Shown here: positions 55,104 through 62,222 of the stretch, one piece after another | How the letters are laid out: every line of letters begins with the position of its first letter | Numbering within the stretch: the first letter of the stretch is position 1 | Assembly: GCA_963714325.1 (NCBI GenBank) | Contig: CAVQOB010000008.1 | Span: forward strand, 1 to 64,000 | Length of the DNA: 64,000 nucleotides | Source: CAVQOB01 sp963714325 | Lineage (GTDB): Bacteria > Pseudomonadota > Alphaproteobacteria > Rhizobiales > Hyphomicrobiaceae | Reading direction: 5' to 3' | Notes under the pieces: generated by a model | What the model was told of the DNA's origin: nothing | The model's database searches: none | Seen by the model: the letters and a program-made list of their open reading frames with translations, nothing else | Program-made: the position numbers and the translations under genes

Positions 55104-56708
55104 TCACGTCTTCTCGATGTTCCAGAACGCAAAGATCTCTGGCATTCCAAGGATACCCTGCACATTTTTGCGCCAAGCAGCTGTCCGGAAGAATTGCCCG
55201 AGCCAAGCATGATGACCATAGTCCCAGGCATTGGCTTGCATTTTCGCGGCAATAGCTCGGCGTTGCTCCAGCGTTTCGGCCGCCACCCAATCGTCTGCGA
55301 GCTTTTCCTGCAAATCGTTTTTCGGCCAGCCGAACCAAGCCTTGTCGCCGCTGGCCGTGTTGCCCGACGCCAAGGGTGTCGCCTGCGCGATCGTCGTCGT
55401 CGCCGTCGTGAAAATATTCCACCCGCCTTCCGCTTGTGGCTTCCTCACTGCTCGCCGCGTCACGAGCCCGCCCCAGTCCGACGTCGCCAGTTCGGCATTG
55501 ACACCGGCCTGCTTCAGCCATTGCACGATCAACTGGCTAGCAGGATTGCCGAGGTAATGATCCGACGGATGTAGCACCACGACCGGCCGGCCATCATACC
55601 CAGCCGCCTTGAACAGTTCGCGGGCCTTGGCGACATCCGGACCCCGGGCGAGCCACTCCGTATTGGCATTGGAATCCATCGGTGTGCCACAGCCAAACAG
55701 CCCCCAGCACGGTTGCCAGGCCTTCTGCCGGTTGCCGAACACCGCCTTCATGACATCGGCCTGATTGACCAGCAGCATCATGGCGCGCCGCGCTTCCGGC
55801 TTGTCGAACGGCGGATGCAAGTGGTTCATCCGGAGCCAGCCGAGCTGCCCGGTCTTGTTGAGGATGCCGGTCGTGATGTTCGGATCGGATTCCAGTTGTT
55901 CAATCAGATCCTGCGGCGGCACTTCATAAACATCGATCTCGCCCGCCTGCAGCGCGCCGAGTGCCGTCTGCTCGTTCGCCATGTGCTCCATGATGACGCG
56001 ATCGAGCTTGACCACCTTGCCGCCCGAGGTCGCCTCGGCCGGTTCCTTGCGCGGCACATAATTCGGATTGCGATCGTAAACATAGCGTGCGCCGGGCTTC
56101 GTCTCGTCCTTGTTGAAAATGAAAGGTCCCGATCCGATGATGTCTTTGACCTGCTGCGACGGATCGGTCTCGGCTTCCTTCCGGCGCATGATGTAGCAGA
56201 CCGACGGTGACAACTTCGCAACCGCATCGAGCAACAGACTGTAGGGCTCCGACAGCACGATCTGAAAAGTCTTGTCGTCCTTGACCGGTGTATCCTTGAC
56301 GCGCTTGAAAAGATGCTGACCATTCCCGTCGCGCGCCGCCCATCGCCGCATTGAGGCCACGCAATCCGCCGATGTCACAGCCGCGCCATCGGTGAATTTG
56401 AGGCCATCACGCAGCTCGAAAGTCCAAGTCTTCTTGTCGTCCGAGACACCGAATTTGTCGACCATCTGTGGTCGAGGCTCAAAACTGCCATTCACCCCGA
56501 ACAGCGTGTCGTAAACGGCAGCACCGTGATAGCTAGTGATATTCGCCGTCGTCCAAACCGGGTCGAACACGCGCAGGTCGGCGTGCATCACCGCCTTCAG
56601 CGTCCGCGCCGCATTAGGCGCCGCTTGACCAAGCACTATGGCCGGAGCCGACGTGACCGCCCCGGTCGCAGCAGCCCCTTTGAGGATCGATCGGCGAGAC
56701 GTGGTCAT
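55104..56708 (-). CDS. Dipeptide-type substrate-binding protein (2), Tat signal
   Basis: A 534-residue SBP_bac_5 protein. The N-terminus TTSRRSILKGAAATGAV has a twin-arginine (Tat) motif SRRSILK and a hydrophobic stretch ending near SAPAIVLGQA. Core segments RTLKAVMHADLRVFDPVWTTANI and GWLRMNHLHPPFDKPEARRAM align with the neighbour at 56785. A longer frame upstream (to 57212) reads the next gene out of frame and is rejected. It likely feeds DppBCDF. It is a tandem duplicate of the binding protein that follows upstream. Confidence 0.9.
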   Translation of the reverse strand: MTTSRRSILKGAAATGAVTSAPAIVLGQAAPNAARTLKAVMHADLRVFDPVWTTANITSYHGAAVYDTLFGVNGSFEPRPQMVDKFGVSDDKKTWTFELRDGLKFTDGAAVTSADCVASMRRWAARDGNGQHLFKRVKDTPVKDDKTFQIVLSEPYSLLLDAVAKLSPSVCYIMRRKEAETDPSQQVKDIIGSGPFIFNKDETKPGARYVYDRNPNYVPRKEPAEATSGGKVVKLDRVIMEHMANEQTALGALQAGEIDVYEVPPQDLIEQLESDPNITTGILNKTGQLGWLRMNHLHPPFDKPEARRAMMLLVNQADVMKAVFGNRQKAWQPCWGLFGCGTPMDSNANTEWLARGPDVAKARELFKAAGYDGRPVVVLHPSDHYLGNPASQLIVQWLKQAGVNAELATSDWGGLVTRRAVRKPQAEGGWNIFTTATTTIAQATPLASGNTASGDKAWFGWPKNDLQEKLADDWVAAETLEQRRAIAAKMQANAWDYGHHAWLGQFFRTAAWRKNVQGILGMPEIFAFWNIEKT

Positions 56709-56784
56709 GGAACGCGCTCCATCAATCAGCCAAGCTGAAGACACAGTGCCAGCCCCACTGGCCGGCACTGCTTTTGGCACGACA

Positions 56785-58407
56785 TCAAGCCTTCTCGACA
56801 TTCCAGAATGGAATGACGCCGGGGCAATACAGGAACCCCTTGACGTTGGCGCGCCGTGCCGTCGGCTGCAACCACTGCCCGAGCCAGACGTGCGGCACGA
56901 AGTTCCAGGCGTTCTCCTGCAGCTCGCGCGCCACTTTCTGCTTGTCTTCCAACGTCGGCGCCGACGCCCACTTGTCGCGCAGCTTTTCGTTGGTCTCGTC
57001 CTGCGGCCAACCGAACCAGCCCTTGTCGCCGACTGCTGCGTGCCCGGCGAGCGCAATCGGGCTGGCAACCGAGTTGCCGTCCGCCCAGGTGATGAACAGG
57101 TTCCACCCGCCCTGGTCGGGCGCATTCTTGTTGGCACGTCGCGTAACGACGCCACCCCAGTCGGACGACGCGACCTGCACGTTGGCGCCGATCGAGCGCA
57201 GCGCTCCGGCAACGAGATCGGCCGAATTGCGCATGAAGTCGATGTTCGTCGCTTGCATCAGCACGATCGGCTCGCCCTTGTAGCCCGACTTCGCCAACAG
57301 CTCCTTCGCCTTCGCGAGGTTCGGCGCCTCTTTGAACCATCCGGTATTCGCATCGTTCTCCATCGGCACGCCGCAGCCGAAGTTTGACGGACATTTGCGA
57401 TAATATTTCGCATTACCGAACGTCGCCTTCATGAAATCCTCCTGATTGAGGAGGTACATCATGGCGCGACGCGCATCGACGTTGTTGAAGGGCGGATGCA
57501 GGAAATTCATGCGTAGCCAGCCGATATTGCCGGTTTTGTTCAGCACATCGATAGTCAAGTTCTTGTCACCCTCGAGATTGCCGATCAGATCAATCGGCGG
57601 CGTCTCGTAGAAATCGATCTCGCCTGCCTGCAGCGCAGCCATCGCCGTCGTGCTGTCGCCCATGTTCTGGTAGATGACGCGATCGACCTTGGCGATCTTC
57701 GGCCCGGCCATGCCGGAGATGGCGCCGCTCGTCCGCGGCACATAGTTCGCGTTGCGATCGTAGACGTATTGCGCGCCTTGCTTCGTTTCCTTCTCGTTGA
57801 AGGTGAAGGGGCCAGAGCCGACATACGCCGTGATCTTCTCGTTCGGATTGGTCTCGGCCTCCTTCTTTCGCATGATGTAACAGACCGGCGTCGACGTCGA
57901 ACACAGTGCTTCGACGACAAGGCCGTAAGGCTCTTTCAGATTGATCGAAAACGTCTTGTCGTCCGTCTTCGCGATATCCTTGACCCGCTGCATCATGTGC
58001 TGGCCGCTGCCCGAGCGCGCCGCCCAACGCCGAACCGAGGCGACCACGTCATCGCTCGTCACCGCCGCCCCGTCCGAGAACTTGAGCCCGTCACGCAACT
58101 CGAAGGTGTAATCGAGCTTGTTGTCGGAAACGCCCCACTTGGACACCATCTGCGGCTCCGGCTTGAGGTCACCGTTGAGGCCGAACAGCGTGTCGTAGAG
58201 CATCGCGCCGTGATAAGCGGTCATATTCGCCGTCGTCCAGATCGGATCGAGCACGGTGAGATCGCCATGCATCACGGCTTTGATCGTGCGCGCAGCAGCC
58301 GGCGCGGTCTGCGCCGTGAGCCGGCCTGGAGCAGTGACGGCAGCCGTCGCCGCAAGTCCTGTCTTGATGAAAGTCCGTCGATCCTGTCCGTGGCGCTTGC
58401 GTGTCAT
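56785..58407 (-). CDS. Dipeptide-type substrate-binding protein (3), Tat signal
   Basis: A 540-residue SBP_bac_5 protein with a Tat-like signal (DRRTFIKTGLAATAAV). Segments AARTIKAVMHGDLTVLDPIWTTANM and GWLRMNFLHPPFNNVDARRAM are close to those of the protein at 55104, so the pair arose by tandem duplication and then diverged; different ligands are plausible. ATG 58407 has AGGGG upstream; a TTG at 58413 is less likely. It lies 142 nt from the PRMT-like gene in the same orientation. Confidence 0.9.
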   Translation of the reverse strand: MTRKRHGQDRRTFIKTGLAATAAVTAPGRLTAQTAPAAARTIKAVMHGDLTVLDPIWTTANMTAYHGAMLYDTLFGLNGDLKPEPQMVSKWGVSDNKLDYTFELRDGLKFSDGAAVTSDDVVASVRRWAARSGSGQHMMQRVKDIAKTDDKTFSINLKEPYGLVVEALCSTSTPVCYIMRKKEAETNPNEKITAYVGSGPFTFNEKETKQGAQYVYDRNANYVPRTSGAISGMAGPKIAKVDRVIYQNMGDSTTAMAALQAGEIDFYETPPIDLIGNLEGDKNLTIDVLNKTGNIGWLRMNFLHPPFNNVDARRAMMYLLNQEDFMKATFGNAKYYRKCPSNFGCGVPMENDANTGWFKEAPNLAKAKELLAKSGYKGEPIVLMQATNIDFMRNSADLVAGALRSIGANVQVASSDWGGVVTRRANKNAPDQGGWNLFITWADGNSVASPIALAGHAAVGDKGWFGWPQDETNEKLRDKWASAPTLEDKQKVARELQENAWNFVPHVWLGQWLQPTARRANVKGFLYCPGVIPFWNVEKA

Positions 58408-58549
58408 GACCAATCCCCTGGCTGAGCCGAGTTTGGCGCAGACCGCCCGCTCGACATACGTCTCGCTCCCGCCGGTCCAACCGGCCGATCCAGATTAAGG
58501 CATGGTGTGCAGTGCAACAGCAAGAGGCGCCGCGTCATCGCCGGCCGGC

Positions 58550-59488
58550 CTAAGGGATGAACCCCTTGTTGAGGTCCATTGCCTGCTTGACCTTCTCGCG
58601 CCCCTTTGCGTCCGTCAGCCGCAACGTCCAGCCGACGTTGGTCCCATCCTCATAGGACGTCGTCGATTTGAGCCGGACATGCAGGGTGTCGCCAGCCGCC
58701 GCCACGATCGGCTCGACGGCCGGCAGGTAAAGTTGTTCCCAGTGCGTACGCGGCGCGTCGGGCGCGGTCGAAAGGCGAACGCCGTCGACGAGGTCAGCCG
58801 CCCACCACAGCCCCAGGCCATAGAACGTCATAGCCTTGCCGATGGGCCATGAAACTTCGCCATTCCGCGAGGTTTTCGGCGTCTTGTCGAACGCGACTTT
58901 GTCCCAACTCCGCGCCGCCTGGCCGCCGTCCCAGAGATCCTTCGGCTCAAACCAACGCACGTAGATGTTGTTAAGTCCCATATTCTTAGCCGGCGAAAAA
59001 TCGAGGCCATAGCCGACCTCATCCCAGATCGCGAGTTCGCGGTAGAGACGCTCGCCGACGATCGGGCAGACGAATTGTTCGACGCGGGCCGGGATAACGA
59101 TGCCGCCCGGCTTCAGAAACCGTTGCCGCGCATCGTTGATGGTCTCGATGATGTTTTCCTCGAACGCATAGTTGCCGAGCGTCTCCGACACGACGACATC
59201 AGCAACCGCTTCCGGCGCCGTATCGGTCGAATGCCCAGCCCAGATCTTCACGTTCTTGAACTTGTTCAACCGGATCAGTTTCTCAGCGACTGCGCCGATC
59301 TCGGCGCGCTCGTAGAGATCAACGCGCTTGGCACCGAGCTTGGCCGCCAGAAAGCCGAGAAATCCGGTCCCCGTGCCGATATCGGCGACGACCGTCTTGC
59401 CGGGTACGATCACCCGCTTCAGCGCTTCGTAAAACGCGTCGTTACGCACCCGGTCAGCAAGCAGCGTGCGGTGATATTCAATGCGCAT
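58550..59488 (-). CDS. PRMT-like (protein arginine methyltransferase) homologue
   Basis: A 312-residue class I methyltransferase with the marks of the PRMT family. Residues 6–26 (HRTLLADRVRNDAFYEALKRV) match the PRMT N-terminal helix. Motif I is VVADIGTGTGFLGFLAAKLGA, with Glu60 for the SAM ribose. The double-E loop SETLGNYAFEE has Glu102 and Glu111, nine residues apart as in PRMT1. THW is at 248–250. The C-terminal part after THW fits the PRMT beta-barrel. PRMTs methylate arginine in proteins; small-molecule guanidino substrates are equally possible here. It precedes binding protein genes and may be the first gene of the transporter operon. Confidence 0.8.
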   Translation of the reverse strand: MRIEYHRTLLADRVRNDAFYEALKRVIVPGKTVVADIGTGTGFLGFLAAKLGAKRVDLYERAEIGAVAEKLIRLNKFKNVKIWAGHSTDTAPEAVADVVVSETLGNYAFEENIIETINDARQRFLKPGGIVIPARVEQFVCPIVGERLYRELAIWDEVGYGLDFSPAKNMGLNNIYVRWFEPKDLWDGGQAARSWDKVAFDKTPKTSRNGEVSWPIGKAMTFYGLGLWWAADLVDGVRLSTAPDAPRTHWEQLYLPAVEPIVAAAGDTLHVRLKSTTSYEDGTNVGWTLRLTDAKGREKVKQAMDLNKGFIP

Positions 59489-59493
59489 AAATA

Positions 59494-59637
59494 GGCCCCC
59501 TCACCTGCCCTATCGGGTATCCTCTTCCCAAGGGGAGAGGAAAACATGGCGATTGCGAGCGCTCGTCCTTCTCCCCTTGGGGAGAAGGTGGGCCCTTGCG
59601 CGAGGCGCAAAAAGATTTGGGCCCGGATGAGGGGGCC
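59494..59637. repeat. RIME-like mosaic element with terminal inverted repeats
   Basis: A 144-bp element is framed by perfect 10-bp inverted repeats GGCCCCCTCA (59494–59503) and TGAGGGGGCC (59628–59637). Inside are CCTCTTCCC-AA-GGGGAGAGG (59521–59540) and the perfect palindrome CCTTCTCCCC-TT-GGGGAGAAGG (59567–59588). Rhizobium-specific intergenic mosaic elements (RIME) have this size and structure of two large palindromes. It fills most of the gap between the ndvA-like gene and the PRMT-like gene. Non-autonomous, probably moved by a host transposase in the past. Confidence 0.7.
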
Positions 59638-59665
59638 TTCCCAATCACCAAAAACCTGATGCCAA

Positions 59666-61441
59666 TCATTCTGTCGTCCGTCGAGCCAACTCCGCAGCCG
59701 CTTCCTCTTCCGACTGCGGTTCGGTGAACCCGCCCTCACGCACAAGTCGCGCGAACAAGCCATTGTCCTTCACCAGCGATCGGAAGGTCCCGCGCTCGAC
59801 AATGCGCCCCTTGTCGAGCACCAGAATGAGATCCGCATCCGAAACCGTCGACAGCCGATGCGCGATGATGAAGGTCGTGCGCCCCTCCCTGAGCGCATCG
59901 AGCGCGCGCTTGATCTTGGCTTCCGTCTCCGCATCAAGTGCGCTGGTCGCCTCGTCGAGAATGAGGATCGGCGCGTCCTTGAGGATTGCCCGCGCCACCG
60001 CCAGCCGCTGCCGTTCGCCGCCAGACAGCGAAACGCCGCGCTCGCCAATGACAAAATCATAACCGCCCGGTTTCTGGCGAATAAACTCATCAGCCTCAGC
60101 CAGCGAAGCCGCCCGGTGAACCTCCTCATCGCTGGCGCCCGGCCGGCCGACGCGGATATTCTCCGCGATCGACCGATTGAACAGTCCGGCATCCTGAAAC
60201 ACGACGGCGATATTCGAACGCAGCGAATTGATCGTGACGTCAGCCGTGTCCCATCCGTCCACAATGATCTTGCCGGCATCAGGCGCGCGCATCCGCTGCA
60301 ACAGTGCGAGCGTCGTCGTCTTGCCCGATCCGGTCGGCCCGACCAGCGCGATGGTCTTGCCCTGCGCCGCCTCGAATTCGATGTTGAAGACCCCTTGCGC
60401 GCCGGTCCCATAACGGAAACTGACGTCCAAGAACTTCACTTCGCCACGTACCGGCGGCAGCTCCTTGGCGCCCGGCTTTTCAATCACCGCCGCCTTGGTA
60501 TCGAGCAACTCGAAGAACGTCCGCAATGTCGGCGCCTGCTGGAAGACGCGCACGGCAAAGCCCGACAGCTGATCGAGTTTGCCGATCAGCAGATTGGCAA
60601 AACCGACGAACGTCACGATCACGCCGACCGTCGCCTCACCCCGCTGCACCAGCAGCGCACCGGCCGCAAACACCACCACCAGCGTGATCGTCGAAGCGGC
60701 ACGCGTCAGGATCGTCAAAACGCCCCACCACGTCAGCACCGGATACTGCGCCGCCAGCAGATCATTCATGATCGCCCGCATCGCCTGCATCTCAGCACCA
60801 AGCCGGGTATAGCTCTGCACCACCGTCACATTGCCGAGAACGTCGCCGACACGCCCATAGACGTTGTTGTGAAAACCCTCGATCGCCGCCTGCCCATCGC
60901 TGGTCTTACGCACCACCAGCGTATTCAACAGCAGATAGATGACCGCGAGAACGCCGAGAATGGCCGTCATGCGCACATCGATATTGAGCGCAACAGGTAC
61001 CAGAAACGCGATGCCGACCAGCGCCGTCAATTGCTCGCGCAAAAACGACAGCCACAGCCAGAAAAGCGCATCGGTTCCCGACAGAACGGTGCGCACCACC
61101 GCGCCCGAGCCTTTTGCGGCGTGATAGCTGATCGGCAGCGTGATCGCCTGCTCGAACGCCAGGCCCATGGCAGCAAGTCGCCGGCGATGCGCCAGCCGAT
61201 CGGCCAGCACCGCCACCACGACACTGGCGAGAATGCTCCCCAGCCCGAGCACCGCCCACAATCCGATGATCGGGAACGCCTCCTCGCCCTTGGCCAGCGC
61301 ATCGACCACCCACCCGAATAGCTTCTGCTCATAGACCTGCACGATCGCGATCACCATACCCGCCAGGACGAGGGCAATCGTGATCAAACGTTCAGTCGAC
61401 AGCAGATCGAGGGCGCGGCGGTAGACTTGGATAGCGGTCAT
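59666..61441 (-). CDS. ndvA: NdvA/ChvA-like glucan ABC exporter (permease–ATPase)
   Basis: A 591-residue half transporter. Six membrane segments (1–300) precede the ATPase domain with GPTGSGKTT, LSGGERQRLAVARAIL and ILILDEATSALD. The N-terminus VYRRALDLLSTER, the length and the sequence SFRYGTGAQGVFNIEFEAAQGKT fit the cyclic beta-1,2-glucan exporter NdvA/ChvA. It would move glucan to the periplasm. The synthase NdvB is not in the window, so the substrate is inferred from family resemblance. Not clearly cotranscribed with the PRMT-like gene because of the 177-nt gap with a mosaic repeat. Confidence 0.85.
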   Translation of the reverse strand: MTAIQVYRRALDLLSTERLITIALVLAGMVIAIVQVYEQKLFGWVVDALAKGEEAFPIIGLWAVLGLGSILASVVVAVLADRLAHRRRLAAMGLAFEQAITLPISYHAAKGSGAVVRTVLSGTDALFWLWLSFLREQLTALVGIAFLVPVALNIDVRMTAILGVLAVIYLLLNTLVVRKTSDGQAAIEGFHNNVYGRVGDVLGNVTVVQSYTRLGAEMQAMRAIMNDLLAAQYPVLTWWGVLTILTRAASTITLVVVFAAGALLVQRGEATVGVIVTFVGFANLLIGKLDQLSGFAVRVFQQAPTLRTFFELLDTKAAVIEKPGAKELPPVRGEVKFLDVSFRYGTGAQGVFNIEFEAAQGKTIALVGPTGSGKTTTLALLQRMRAPDAGKIIVDGWDTADVTINSLRSNIAVVFQDAGLFNRSIAENIRVGRPGASDEEVHRAASLAEADEFIRQKPGGYDFVIGERGVSLSGGERQRLAVARAILKDAPILILDEATSALDAETEAKIKRALDALREGRTTFIIAHRLSTVSDADLILVLDKGRIVERGTFRSLVKDNGLFARLVREGGFTEPQSEEEAAAELARRTTE

Positions 61442-61600
61442 GCGAGAGGCGGGTGTCCGAAGTGAAAGGAAGAGGCAAGTTCGAAGGGGTTATCGCGGGT
61501 TCTGAGTGTCCTGGAAAGGTCCAACGCCCAAGTATACCCGCCGCCCACCCGTCGGGGGATTTGGCCGATAGCGTTAATTTTCCCGTGGCACCCCGGGCGA

Positions 61601-62176
61601 TTATCCGGGCTTCCTGAAAATATGCAGGGTCTTGAATCGACCCGCATCGATGAACCCGCGCGACGTGACGAGTTCCCGTCCCGCCGCCTCGCCTTTGTCG
61701 TAGGCGAAGCTACCCGTGTAGAAATGGATTTCGCCGCCCGGCCGCAGCGCATCAGCCAGCACCAGCGTCATCTCGGTGTCGGTCAGCGCGCCATACTTGT
61801 CGTTCTCTTCAGTCCGATACTCGCCGATGTGGAACAACGTCGCGTAGTCGAGCGCCGGCATCAATCGGCGATCGATCTGGTAGATGTCACCGAAATAACA
61901 CTTGTAGGAGAAGCCGAGCCTGGCGTTCTCGATCAGCAGCTTCACGTAATCGTCGTACTCTTCCTTCGACGCCGTGATGCCGAACACATGATTGCCAGCC
62001 CCGTTGCTCGCGGTCTTCAGGCCGATGATGTGATGATTGCCGGTACCCATATGGAAGATATCCTTGTTGCGGATTTTCTTCTCATCGAGGTAGTCGAGAA
62101 AATGGATGTCGCACGGGCACTGCTTTTCGTCGAGCGACCAGGTTGCATTCCAGTAGTTGAGTTTGGTCGTGGTCAT
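61601..62176 (-). CDS. Small SAM-methyltransferase-like protein
   Basis: A 191-residue protein. The start LNYWNATWSLDEKQCPCDIHFLDYLDEK is distinctive; a glycine-rich FHMGTGNHHIIGL replaces the usual motif I, followed by YGALTDTEMTLVLADALRPGGEIHFYTGSF, which is like the end of a SAM domain. I take it as a methyltransferase-fold protein of unknown activity. ATG 62176 fits, with CAAGAGTTGCC before it. It lies 46 nt after the SbmA-like gene, in the same orientation. Confidence 0.65.
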   Translation of the reverse strand: MTTTKLNYWNATWSLDEKQCPCDIHFLDYLDEKKIRNKDIFHMGTGNHHIIGLKTASNGAGNHVFGITASKEEYDDYVKLLIENARLGFSYKCYFGDIYQIDRRLMPALDYATLFHIGEYRTEENDKYGALTDTEMTLVLADALRPGGEIHFYTGSFAYDKGEAAGRELVTSRGFIDAGRFKTLHIFRKPG

Positions 62177-62222
62177 GGCGGCAACTCTTGAGGGTTGAGG
62201 GTCGGTGAAAAGACTCGACGGC

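Noticed and set aside
56709..57212. N-terminal extension of binding protein 2
   Set aside because: It overlaps binding protein 3 in another frame and lies before a clear Tat signal at 56708.
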